From positions 1 through 48,030 of the forward strand of contig CADEDG010000008.1 in NCBI GenBank assembly GCA_902826035.1: a stretch of 48,030 nucleotides of DNA, in the 5' to 3' direction. Source of the stretch: an uncultured Alphaproteobacteria bacterium (GTDB lineage: Bacteria > Pseudomonadota > Alphaproteobacteria > Caulobacterales > Aquidulcibacteraceae). The notes under the pieces were generated by a model. That model had not been told where the DNA came from. It saw nothing but the letters and a program-made list of their open reading frames with translations, and did not search any database. Positions 24,367 to 32,299 of this stretch are shown here, one piece after another. Every line of letters begins with the position of its first letter. Within the stretch, counting starts at the first letter, position 1. The translations under genes and the position numbers were made by a program.

Positions 24367-24900
24367 ATGTCGATCACATCGCTCTCGGACGGACTGCCCG
24401 GCTACGCGGCGGATCTCCGCGCAAACCTATACTCGCTGTCGGCGGACACGCACCTCACCGACAAGCAGAAGTGGGGCGCGTTCCTTGCCTGCGCCTACGC
24501 GACTGGCGAGCGCCACCTGATTGCGGCGTTCGAGAACGAAGCCCAGTCGCGCTTGACTCCCGACGCGATCGTCGCGGTCAAGCAGGCCGTCGCCATGATG
24601 GCGATGAACACGGTCTATTTCGGCGCCATCCACCTCCTCCACAATCACGATTACCGGGCGGCGCCCGCTGAGTTGAGTATGGCGGCGCTGACCTCGCACG
24701 GCATTGACAGGGTGGATTTCGAGCTTTGGGCGTTGGCGATCGCGGCGTTGAGCGGCAGCGCCGCCAGCTTGAACGCCCACGAGGCAGAGCTTCACAAACG
24801 CAACGTGCCAATGGAAGCGGTTTTGGCTGTTCTTCGAATCGCCGCCGTCGTCCGCGCGACAGCGGTCATATTTCCAATCGAAGTGAGTTCTCACGCATAG
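24367..24900 (+). CDS. AhpD-like protein with CxxC replaced by SxxS
   Basis: A 177-residue helical protein of the AhpD/carboxymuconolactone decarboxylase superfamily. AhpD enzymes reduce AhpC through a CxxCxxxH site. Here the aligned segment reads LSGSAASLNAHEAEL: the two Cys positions are Ser131 and Ser134, while the His (138) and the following Glu remain. The rest of the AhpD pattern is kept (LWALAIAALSG before, AVLRIAAVVRATAVIF after). Redox activity by the usual mechanism is therefore unlikely, and a binding or regulatory role is possible. GAAGGAG lies five to ten bases before the ATG. It follows czcA by 15 bp, so it belongs to the metal operon. Confidence 0.78.
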   Translation: MSITSLSDGLPGYAADLRANLYSLSADTHLTDKQKWGAFLACAYATGERHLIAAFENEAQSRLTPDAIVAVKQAVAMMAMNTVYFGAIHLLHNHDYRAAPAELSMAALTSHGIDRVDFELWALAIAALSGSAASLNAHEAELHKRNVPMEAVLAVLRIAAVVRATAVIFPIEVSSHA

Positions 24901-24919
24901 AAGAGCAATGGAGATAACG

Positions 24920-25321
24920 ATGAATTTCGCAAGGACCTTGTCCTTGGCGTTGTGCGCCCTGTCGGTTGCGCCTCTCGCTGAAGCTAGGACTTCTCTACCC
25001 GTGACCATAGAGAACGGCTTCGGCCTGGAGCTCAGCGGCGTGCACTCCGAGATAGATGAGGGTGTTGTCTCCACATCAGGCTGGGTGCGAAGGCGGTTGG
25101 GCAGTTTCGGATCAATCAATGCCCACCTCCATGTCGCCTTGCTGGGCGCTGACGGGCAGGCGATTCAAACCATCGACGCGCGTTGGACTGGAACCCCGAG
25201 CCACCGCGTCCGCAATCACCATATCGCTATCTTTCGTGCGCGAGCGCCGCAACCAGAAGGAACCGAGGTTGCAGGTGTTCGGGTTACGGTGGAACGCGGC
25301 GCACGCCATGCATCGGACTGA
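24920..25321 (+). CDS. Small secreted protein of unknown function
   Basis: A 133-residue protein with a signal peptide (MNFARTLSLALCALSVAPLAEA, cleavage after AEA) and a mature all-beta-looking domain of about 110 residues that resembles a periplasmic beta-sandwich. No metal-binding cluster or known motif stands out, and it is not recognised. The ATG at 24920 is preferred over one at 24908 because GGAGAT lies just upstream of it. It ends the metal-resistance operon, 19 bp after the AhpD-like gene. About 200 bases after it hold no feature before the convergent ParB-like gene. Confidence 0.65.
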   Translation: MNFARTLSLALCALSVAPLAEARTSLPVTIENGFGLELSGVHSEIDEGVVSTSGWVRRRLGSFGSINAHLHVALLGADGQAIQTIDARWTGTPSHRVRNHHIAIFRARAPQPEGTEVAGVRVTVERGARHASD

Positions 25322-25527
25322 GCGATGAGTCGGGCCCGCGGGTAATTGCTCGGAGTGCCGCCTGATCAGAGGATGGGTTGCGGCAGTCGAACCGAGCAAG
25401 TGACAGACGGTCATTTGATCGCCACGCGCAATCTGCGATGATCAAGCAGCATATGCGGAGGTCACGGCGAGGCTGGCCAAGGCTGCGTCCCGGTGAAGGG
25501 TTCGGACCTTCCACGGGATCGGTGGCG

Positions 25528-27357
25528 TCACTCGGCTGCGATTGCCGCAGCGTCCGCTGGCAGTACATCGGCACGCAGCGGCTCCGGCAGCCAGGCGCTG
25601 CCTTTGAACATCCGCTTGGCGCGCGTGATGAGTTCCGCTTTCGGCGCCTTGTCGAGTTTCGCGCGGTCGAGCGTTGGTTTTTCTTCCTTGATCGCATCGA
25701 CCAGAACGTCTTTGCGCACGTGCCCGAAATAGCTCTCCGGCGTGGCAGTCCAATACTTGCTCATGTCAAGGCCGGCGGCTTGGCAGAGCAGGTCGGCGAT
25801 GTGCTCTCCGCGCCCGGCGCGAAGCTCGATGGCGGGCGCTGCGAGGACCGCGAGCAGGTCGAGCAACGCGTCGATCTCCGCGGCGGCGATGAGCGACCAT
25901 AGCGCGACGCTTTCCGATGGCAGACGTTCCCGCCAAGCATTGAACAGCTCGGCGTAGGCTGCCGGCGCCGTGCTCTCCATCCGGGTTATGTGCCTTGAAA
26001 CATCGGCCTCATCGACGCGGATGCGTATCAGCGACAACGGGCCAAGTTGGCTCATGGCGTTGGCCGCCAGAGCGAACACCGTGAACCGCAACGCCAGTTC
26101 GGGCTGCGATGCGAGTTCGGCGCGCAAGGCCAAGGTCTTGTGGGCCATGAGTTCATCGACCAGCTTGGCTGACAGGCGGGGCTTCGGGGTGGCGGTTACG
26201 GCGTACTCGCAATCTCCGCTCGCGCCTTCATCGGGCTTGGCGAGCTTGCGGCGCAGGGATTTGAGCGCCTTGACGTCCTCGGCTTTGACAAGCCCGCGTT
26301 CGATTCTAGGCTCGCCATCGTGGCTCAGGCAGACGATGGCGCCGGCGAGCGCGACTTCTTCCGGGTTCCAGTGCGAGAGCGCGAAGGCGTCGAGTGCGGT
26401 TTCGATTTGCGCGATCTCCGCCTCGTCTTCGGTTTCGTCCAGCTTGGCAAACAAACGATCCTGCTCAATGCGCTCTGCTTCGCTGAGTTCGCGGCGGTGT
26501 TCACGCACGCGCTCGGGGAATTGCGCCCACGCCACGCCATCGATTGCCGTCTCCACCCAAGCCCAGCCTTCGGCGCGCACCTGCTCGGCGATGGGTTGTA
26601 GCTTGGCTTCGGCCATGCGCGTGAGCAGGTCGCGGTCGGAAAGGTAGCGCGTCTCGTCGGCCTCGGCGAAGAGATCGAACACGATTGCGCCGCCTAGCGC
26701 TTCATAGGCGTCGATGCCGACGAAGCGAACCAGCTTGTCGGTCTCGGGCGCGTGGGCTTGCGTCACCTGCGCCTTCAAGCGCTCCGGCGTGCGCGCCCAA
26801 TCGGGCCCGTCGAAGAACGCTTTCTCTTGCGCGGCGTGATCGTCGCTGAAGGCGAGCGCGGCGACTTGGTCGAGCGTGGCCTCCTCCTTGCGCAGCGCTT
26901 CGATCAGGCGCGGGCTGACGCGCGCAAGCTTCAGCCTGCGAGCAACATGGGTAGGCGAAACGCCGAAACGCGCGGCGATGGTTTCCACGCCAAGCCCGTC
27001 CGCCGCGAGCTTCGCAATGCCGAGAATTTCATCGGCGGGCGAGAGATCGAGGCGCACTATATTTTCGGCCAGCGACATTTCCCCGGCCTCGTCGGCGGAC
27101 ACCACGCGGCACGGTATTGGTGCGTTCTTTTCGATGTCGCCGGCCTTGGCCAGCATCTTGAGCGCTCGCAAGCGCCTGCCGCCGGCGATGACGGCGTGCT
27201 TGCCCTTGTCGGCTGCGCGAACGACCAGACCTTGTAGGAGTCCGACCGAGCGAATACTCGCCGCAAGTTCCGAGATGGCGCCTTTGCGATTGTCGCGGCG
27301 AACGTTGTCGTCGCTCTCAACCAGTTTGGTGAGCGGGATCATGACGATGTCTTCCAT
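25528..27357 (-). CDS. Large ParB/Spo0J-like protein
   Basis: A 609-residue protein with an N-terminal ParB/Srx domain: IPLTKLVESDDNVRR, SIRSVGLLQGLVVR, VIAGGRRLRALKML and EMSLAENIVRLDLSPADEI. Then comes a KorB/ParB-type HTH (GVETIAARFGVSPTHVARRLKLARV near 120-145). The long C-terminal part (about 250-609) is acidic and helical without a recognised domain. ParB-like proteins of this size are common on alphaproteobacterial plasmids and conjugative elements. No ParA ATPase is found here, so a transcriptional or nuclease-like role is as likely as partition. The ATG at 27357 has GGAGC upstream; an ATG at 27390 is an alternative. It is divergent from the Lrp/AsnC gene over about 270 bp that shows nothing clear. 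Confidence 0.85.
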   Translation of the reverse strand: MEDIVMIPLTKLVESDDNVRRDNRKGAISELAASIRSVGLLQGLVVRAADKGKHAVIAGGRRLRALKMLAKAGDIEKNAPIPCRVVSADEAGEMSLAENIVRLDLSPADEILGIAKLAADGLGVETIAARFGVSPTHVARRLKLARVSPRLIEALRKEEATLDQVAALAFSDDHAAQEKAFFDGPDWARTPERLKAQVTQAHAPETDKLVRFVGIDAYEALGGAIVFDLFAEADETRYLSDRDLLTRMAEAKLQPIAEQVRAEGWAWVETAIDGVAWAQFPERVREHRRELSEAERIEQDRLFAKLDETEDEAEIAQIETALDAFALSHWNPEEVALAGAIVCLSHDGEPRIERGLVKAEDVKALKSLRRKLAKPDEGASGDCEYAVTATPKPRLSAKLVDELMAHKTLALRAELASQPELALRFTVFALAANAMSQLGPLSLIRIRVDEADVSRHITRMESTAPAAYAELFNAWRERLPSESVALWSLIAAAEIDALLDLLAVLAAPAIELRAGRGEHIADLLCQAAGLDMSKYWTATPESYFGHVRKDVLVDAIKEEKPTLDRAKLDKAPKAELITRAKRMFKGSAWLPEPLRADVLPADAAAIAAE

Positions 27358-27630
27358 GGCGATTTGCTCCAATCGCCCGCACGCGACCATCGCGCCGGGC
27401 TTGGTCCGCCCGGCACGGCCGCCGGCGAGGTCAAGGGCCTGCCCCTTGACCTCATGAGCCGACGCGCCGTGCGATGCATAATGCGCCCGGCGTGGAGGGA
27501 TGGCTTGTCGCGAATCGCCTGGTGAATCTGACGTCGGCGCGCCGCGCTGCTGCTGTGAGAATTCACCCCGGATTGTGGCAGCGGCGCTATTGCGGGAATC
27601 CCAAGATTACGAAAAACAGGCGCCCTTGTA

Positions 27631-28137
27631 ATGATTCTGCAGTGGGCGTGGGGCGTGAAGGATTTGGACCCGACCGATGGAGCGATCCTCGGTCATTTGC
27701 AGCGCGACGGTGGAATCACCAATAAGGAGCTGGCTGAGCGGATTAGGCTCTCGGCCTCGGCCTGCCTTGTGCGCGTGGAGCGGCTGCGAGAGGCAGGAAT
27801 CATCACCGGTTTTCGCGCGGTGATCGATTGGAGCAAACTTGGCCCTGGGCTTGACGCATTGGCCGAGATTCACCTCGATGGCGCCTCCTCTGATCGCAAG
27901 GCCGCGCTCGCGGAACTCATCGCCGACCATCCCTGCATCGTCTCGGCGCTTCGTGCTGCTGAGCCGCACATCTTCTTGATCCACGTGGTCGCCGCGGGAA
28001 AGAGCGCGTTGGATGAATTCGTGAACGCGGCGGGGCGCGCCGGTTTGGCGCTCAAGGTCCACCGCGTTCACACCGTGCAGGAATACGTGAAGGCGCCGAG
28101 CGCCTCTTTGGCCCCGCACATCGTTCGTGTCGCCTGA
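27631..28137 (+). CDS. Lrp/AsnC family transcriptional regulator
   Basis: A 168-residue regulator. The N-terminal winged HTH (about 10-60: LDPTDGAILGHLQRDGGITNKELAERIRLSASACLVRVERLREAGIITGFRAVID) and C-terminal RAM-type ligand domain (about 75-160) are complete. The ligand is unknown. It could also start at a GTG at 27655, which leaves the usual VKDLDPTDG head. The next feature downstream is a pair of AT-centred palindromes before the coupling-protein operon; whether this protein binds them is untested. It may instead act on the metal, ParB or chromosomal genes. Confidence 0.88.
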   Translation: MILQWAWGVKDLDPTDGAILGHLQRDGGITNKELAERIRLSASACLVRVERLREAGIITGFRAVIDWSKLGPGLDALAEIHLDGASSDRKAALAELIADHPCIVSALRAAEPHIFLIHVVAAGKSALDEFVNAAGRAGLALKVHRVHTVQEYVKAPSASLAPHIVRVA

Positions 28138-28186
28138 GCTGAAACGGCACAACCGCTCGCGTTCATTCCGATTACGAAACACAGCG

Positions 28187-28232
28187 CCGAATTTAATTCG
28201 GTTGGGAGGGTGCTTCACCGAATTAAATTCGG
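28187..28232. promoter_or_regulatory. Two matching palindromes upstream of the transfer operon
   Basis: CCGAATTTAATTCGG at 28187-28201 and CCGAATTAAATTCGG at 28218-28232 are each a perfect 7-bp inverted repeat around one base. They are reverse complements of each other. Their centres are 31 bp apart, close to three helical turns, which favours cooperative binding on one face. They lie about 60 bp before the coupling-protein start, so they probably control the 11-kb transfer operon. No other copies were noticed in the window. Confidence 0.75.
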
Positions 28233-28292
28233 TTTGGCCGGGCGCGGGGTTTGCTCGGCGTCCTTCGCCACATTTTGGCGGGGACGCGGGTT

Positions 28293-29507
28293 ATGACCAC
28301 GCGCAGCGGGATTGCGATCGGGGGAGCAGCCGCCGCACTGGCGGTGGTGCTCACTGGGTCTCTGGCGACGCAGCTCATCGCCGCTGTGTTCGACTACCAG
28401 GCCGCTTTGGGAGCGCCGCTCGCGCAGCTCGGCGAGACCCCTCTTTATGCGCCTTGGTCCGTGTTCGTCTGGTCGCGCGATTGGGCCGATGAATTCCCCA
28501 AGCCGTTCGCGATCGCGCACTTGATTCTTGTGGGTGGTTTCGGTTGCGTCGTGATCGTTGCCGCCGCCGCGTTTCGCGGTCGACTCAATCTCAAACCCTT
28601 CGGGCAAGGCGAATGGGGAACTTTCGCGGATGCTGAAGGAGCCGGCCTCTTCGCCAAGGGCGGAACCGTCCTGGGCAAACTCGACGGCGAAATCCTCTGC
28701 TACGACGGACCCGAACACCAGCTGCTGATCGGCGCCTCGCGCTCCGGCAAGGGGCGCGGCCATGTCGTGCCGACCTTGCTCACATGGGGCGGATCGGCGG
28801 TGGTGCTCGATGTCAAAGGGGAGCTTGCTTTCGGCGACGAGCGCCACGGCTTTCCGGGCACGGCGGGTTTCCGCGCGACCTTGGGGCCCAGCATTTATTT
28901 CGCGCCGACGCGCGCGGATTCCGCTTGTTACAACCCTTTCTTCGAGGCGCGACGCGGCGCCAACGAAGTGCGCGACGTGCAGAACATCGTCGAAGCAATC
29001 GTCAATCCCCATGGCGAAACCCATGGCGCGGAAACGTTCTGGAACAATTCCGGCAAGAACCTACTCACCGGCTTGGTGCTGCACGTCCTTTATGCCGAGC
29101 CGCTGCATCGCAAAAACTTGGCGACCGTCCGCGAGAAGTTGCGCGATCTCGACGCGACAGCGCAGGAAATGCGCACGACGCTGCACCGGCGCAATCCGGA
29201 AACCAATCAGCCGGAAGTGCATCCAGAAGTGCTGCACGCGGCCGAGTCCTATCTTGCCGGCGAAGAACGTTTGCGCTCCGGCATCAAGGCGACGGCGGAG
29301 AGTTTCTTCGGCCTCTTCGCCGATCCGCTGGTCGCGGAAAAGACCGCGACCTCGGATTTCCGCGTCGCCGATCTTATGTGCGGCGAGCGGCCGGTCACGC
29401 TCTTTCTGCAGCCGCCGCCATCGGATGTAGAGCGGCTGATGCCGCTTATGCGGCTGGTGATCAATCAAGTCTCGCGCGGGCTCATGGAAAGCCAAACCCA
29501 TGCGTGA
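28293..29507 (+). CDS. traG: VirD4/TraG coupling protein, N-terminal part (split)
   Basis: A 404-residue N-terminal portion of a type IV coupling protein. It has two membrane helices (about 7-33 and 70-92), the Walker A motif GASRSGKGR near 147, FWNNSGKNLLTGLVLH near 245 and LFLQPPPSDVERLMPLMRLVINQVSRGL near the end. The reading frame closes at 29507, just before the position of Walker B. The rest continues one base over in the next gene, beginning at 29500. In relatives these are one chain. The 8-base overlap could allow coupled translation of two halves, or this may be a frameshift mutation or sequencing error. The ATG at 28293 is used; a TTG at 28251 would add 14 residues. Confidence 0.8.
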   Translation: MTTRSGIAIGGAAAALAVVLTGSLATQLIAAVFDYQAALGAPLAQLGETPLYAPWSVFVWSRDWADEFPKPFAIAHLILVGGFGCVVIVAAAAFRGRLNLKPFGQGEWGTFADAEGAGLFAKGGTVLGKLDGEILCYDGPEHQLLIGASRSGKGRGHVVPTLLTWGGSAVVLDVKGELAFGDERHGFPGTAGFRATLGPSIYFAPTRADSACYNPFFEARRGANEVRDVQNIVEAIVNPHGETHGAETFWNNSGKNLLTGLVLHVLYAEPLHRKNLATVREKLRDLDATAQEMRTTLHRRNPETNQPEVHPEVLHAAESYLAGEERLRSGIKATAESFFGLFADPLVAEKTATSDFRVADLMCGERPVTLFLQPPPSDVERLMPLMRLVINQVSRGLMESQTHA

Positions 29508-30294
29508 CTCCCAATTCTTCGGTTCCGAGGCGCCGATGCGGCGCAAGCGGCATCGGCTGCTGCTGGTGTTGGACGAGTTCCCGCTGCTTGGCGCGATGCC
29601 GCATTTCGAGAAAAACATGGGCGCGATGGCGGGTTATGGCCTCAAAGCCTACCTCGTCTGCCAAAGCCCCAATCACATCACCCGCGGCTATGGCCGCGAC
29701 AATGTCATCATCGACAATTGTCATGTGATTACGGCGTTCGCCGCTGCCGACGCCGATAGCGCCAAACGCATCTCCGACATGGCGGGCGAAATCTGGGAAG
29801 TGCGCCCGCAGGAAAGCGAGCAGCGACCGCGTTCGCTTCTCGGGCCGCGCAAAGGCGCCATAACCTATCGCGAGGAACGCCGTCCTTTGATCGGTCCGGG
29901 CGATGTGCGCAAACTGCCGCGCGACGAACAATTGATCTTCGTCGCCGGCTCAAAGCCCATCCGCGCCAAGAAACTCCGCTTCGACCGCGAGAAGGTGTTT
30001 CAGCGCCGCTTGCTGCCGGCGCCACGCGCTCGCGCCATGCTCACCACGGCCCACGATTGGACCGATGTTGCCCCGCTTGGGCGCCTAGTCAAAGACAAGT
30101 CCTCAGGCGCGGTACGGGTCGAGCTGGTCTCCACGCAAGGCGATCTGTTCGCGCTCTCCAATTCGGAGCGGGCAGCGGCGGGATTGCGCGCGGCTGCGCC
30201 GCCGCCGCGTAGCGATCCAACCGGCGCCGATGCGCCGAACGCCAATCCGCCAACTGAGCCGGCGCCCGCGCCCACAATCCTCACGGGAGTCTGA
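29500..30294 (+). CDS. traG: VirD4/TraG coupling protein, C-terminal part (split)
   Basis: A 264-residue continuation of the coupling protein. After a short head comes Walker B, LLLVLDEFPLLGAM, then MAGYGLKAYLVCQSPNHITRGYG, NCHVITAFAAADADSAKRISDMAGEIWE and the RDEQLIFVAGSKPIRAKKLRF end of the motor domain. The Pro/Ala-rich tail after about 225 is probably flexible. It cannot hydrolyse ATP alone because Walker A is on the other half. The ATG at 29500 overlaps the end of the first half by 8 bases. The rest of the operon follows 6 bp downstream. Confidence 0.8.
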   Translation: MRDSQFFGSEAPMRRKRHRLLLVLDEFPLLGAMPHFEKNMGAMAGYGLKAYLVCQSPNHITRGYGRDNVIIDNCHVITAFAAADADSAKRISDMAGEIWEVRPQESEQRPRSLLGPRKGAITYREERRPLIGPGDVRKLPRDEQLIFVAGSKPIRAKKLRFDREKVFQRRLLPAPRARAMLTTAHDWTDVAPLGRLVKDKSSGAVRVELVSTQGDLFALSNSERAAAGLRAAAPPPRSDPTGADAPNANPPTEPAPAPTILTGV

Positions 30295-30300
30295 CCAACC

Positions 30301-30756
30301 ATGCGCACCAGTGCGATTAAAACCTATCTCGAACCCGATCTCGCCCGCGAGGTCACACGGCTGGCGCGTGCGTTCGGGCGTTCGGAATCCTCGATCATTG
30401 CCGAAGCCGTGCGTACGCGTGTGACCGGCAATGCCGACCAGGCAAGCAGCGCAGCACGCGAGACCCAGCGCCGCCAGCTCAACCGCGTCGAACTCCGGCT
30501 CGATAAGCTCCTGCACGACCAGGCGCTGATGAAAGAATGCCTGCTGCTCTTCGTGCGGGTCTGGCTTGAATACAATCCACCCATGAACGACGTCGAGGCG
30601 CAGGCCGCCGCCGCAAGTGCGGCGGCGCGGTTCGACCGCTTTCTCGATCTGTTGATGAAAGGCCTGACCCCCGGCCAATCCATAGCCGCGAGCGCGTTGA
30701 ATGGCGCAGACGAAGCCGGCAAGGGCGCCGCGCATGAAATGGGAGCGAGCGCATGA
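30301..30756 (+). CDS. Ribbon-helix-helix (CopG-like) protein of the transfer operon
   Basis: A 151-residue protein. Residues 1-45 (SAIKTYLEPDLAREVTRLARAFGRSESSIIAEAVRTRV) form a typical ribbon-helix-helix DNA-binding domain. The rest is helical, with a coiled-coil-like QRRQLNRVELRLDKLLHDQ segment and a possible membrane-associated helix (ALMKECLLLFVRVWLEY near 75-90). Related small proteins stand between the coupling protein and trbB in many alphaproteobacterial elements. Autoregulation or relaxosome support are possible roles. Its stop overlaps the trbB start (ATGA). Confidence 0.78.
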   Translation: MRTSAIKTYLEPDLAREVTRLARAFGRSESSIIAEAVRTRVTGNADQASSAARETQRRQLNRVELRLDKLLHDQALMKECLLLFVRVWLEYNPPMNDVEAQAAAASAAARFDRFLDLLMKGLTPGQSIAASALNGADEAGKGAAHEMGASA

Positions 30757-31706
30757 GCGCCGGCGTCGACATCCGCGCCCTCCCGCGTGCGCGCCGGCGT
30801 TCGGCGTTGGAGCGCGCGCTTGGGCCTGAGATCGCCAAGGCGCTGGCCGCGCCCGACGTGGTCGAGGCGCTGGTCAATGCCGATGGCGCGGTCTGGCTCG
30901 ATCGTGTGGGCACTGGGCTTGAAGACACCGGCGCCCGCTTGTCGGCCTCCGATTGCGAAGCGGCGATCAGGTTGCTGGCGCACGAAGCTGGCGAAACCGT
31001 GGGTGTGGACCGCCCGATGCTGGCGACGATCCTGCCCGACAGCGCAGCGCGCGTACAGGCGGTGCTGCCCCCGCTTACGGCAGCGCCCATTCTCGCCGTG
31101 CGCAAGCGGCCAGCTTCGATCTTCACGCTCGACGATTATCTGCGCCAAGGTGTGGCGAGCGAAAGCCAAGTGAGCCTGCTCCGCCAAGCCGTCGCCGAGC
31201 GTCGCAACATCGTCGTCGCCGGTGGCACCGGTTCGGGCAAGACCACCTTGCTCAATGCGCTGTTGGCGGAACCTGCGTTCACGACCTCGCGCGTGGTTAT
31301 TCTTGAAGACACCGCCGAACTCCAGATCGCCAGCGCCAACGCGGTGCAGCTGCTCACCAAGCGCACGCACCCGGCGGTTACAATGCGCGACCTGGTGCAA
31401 ATGACCTTGCGCCTTCGCCCCGACCGCATTGTCGTCGGCGAAGTGCGCGACGGCGCCGCGCTCGAAGTGCTGAAGGCCTGGAATACCGGCCACCCCGGCG
31501 GGCTGCTCACATTGCACGCCAATTCAGCAGGCGATGCGCTGGCGCGGTTAGAGGACCTCTGCATGGAGGCCGTGCCGCAGCCGCCGAAGCGCCTGATCGC
31601 TTCGGCGGTCGATCTCGTCGTCTTCATCGCGCGCTTGAACCCTTCTGAGGGGCGGGGCGGACGCGCGATTACGGAAATCATCAGCCCCAAAGGAGAAGTG
31701 CAATGA
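30753..31706 (+). CDS. trbB: TrbB, VirB11-type secretion ATPase
   Basis: A 317-residue hexameric ATPase at the base of the conjugation channel. Motifs: Walker A GGTGSGKTTLL near 155, Asp box VVILEDTAEL near 182, Walker B LRPDRIVVGEVRDG near 226 and His box HPGGLLTLHANS near 247. The N-terminal domain (about 1-130) is the usual membrane-proximal region. It opens the canonical trbBCDEJLFGI order and overlaps both neighbours by 4 bp, so the operon is tightly coupled. Confidence 0.94.
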   Translation: MSAGVDIRALPRARRRSALERALGPEIAKALAAPDVVEALVNADGAVWLDRVGTGLEDTGARLSASDCEAAIRLLAHEAGETVGVDRPMLATILPDSAARVQAVLPPLTAAPILAVRKRPASIFTLDDYLRQGVASESQVSLLRQAVAERRNIVVAGGTGSGKTTLLNALLAEPAFTTSRVVILEDTAELQIASANAVQLLTKRTHPAVTMRDLVQMTLRLRPDRIVVGEVRDGAALEVLKAWNTGHPGGLLTLHANSAGDALARLEDLCMEAVPQPPKRLIASAVDLVVFIARLNPSEGRGGRAITEIISPKGEVQ

Positions 31707-32023
31707 AGATGTCGAAGTTTCAGCCCGCGAAACTCGCGGGCCTCACGTTAGCCGCGCTCGCGTTCGCCGCGCCCGCTTACGCGGCCGGCTCCGGCATGCC
31801 TTGGGAAGGTCCATTGCAACAGGTCGTGGACTCGATCACCGGCCCCGTCGCGCGCGCCGCGGCGGTGATCGCCATCGTTATCGCCGGTGTCACCATCATC
31901 TTCTCCGAGGGTGGCGGCGGCGTGCGCAAATTGGCGTTCGTTGGTCTCGGCATCGCGGTGATGTTCGCGGCGGTTTCGTTCTTCCTCGACTTCTTCGGCT
32001 TCGCCGGCGGCGCATTGATCTGA
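31703..32023 (+). CDS. trbC: TrbC, VirB2-type pilin
   Basis: A 106-residue pilin precursor. It has a long signal region ending in APAYA (about 27), a short mature head GSGMPWEGPLQQVVDSI, and two hydrophobic helices (about 50-68 and 75-100) joined by a Gly-rich FSEGGGGVRK turn. In RP4 the pilin is trimmed and cyclised by TraF; a TraF-type peptidase is present in this element at 11479-12003. It overlaps trbB by 4 bp, and an alternative ATG two codons later is possible. Confidence 0.9.
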   Translation: MKMSKFQPAKLAGLTLAALAFAAPAYAAGSGMPWEGPLQQVVDSITGPVARAAAVIAIVIAGVTIIFSEGGGGVRKLAFVGLGIAVMFAAVSFFLDFFGFAGGALI

Positions 32024-32027
32024 AGCC

Positions 32028-32291
32028 ATGAGCGCCGATCTCGAATCCTATCGCCTGCCGCTGCGGACCTCGCTGACGCGCCCGATCCTGATGGGCGGCG
32101 TGCCGCGCGCCTTCGCGATTCTGAACGCCACATTGGGCGCAGCGATCGGGCTCGGTCTGCAGCAACCTTTCATCGGCTTGCCGCTTTGGATGGTGTTGCA
32201 AGGCGCAGCAGCTTGGGCGGCAGCGCGCGATCCCTGGTTCCTGGAAACATGGCCGCGCCATTTGGCCAAGCCCGTCTATTTCGCGGTGTGA
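32028..32291 (+). CDS. trbD: TrbD, VirB3-type inner-membrane protein
   Basis: An 87-residue protein with one long hydrophobic region (about 28-65, probably two short helices), matching VirB3/TrbD size and form. The N-terminal LRTSLTRPILMGGVPRAFAILN stretch is typical. It assists VirB4-dependent pilus assembly. It starts 4 bp after trbC and is followed by trbE 8 bp later. Confidence 0.88.
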   Translation: MSADLESYRLPLRTSLTRPILMGGVPRAFAILNATLGAAIGLGLQQPFIGLPLWMVLQGAAAWAAARDPWFLETWPRHLAKPVYFAV

Positions 32292-32299
32292 GAAGAGAT

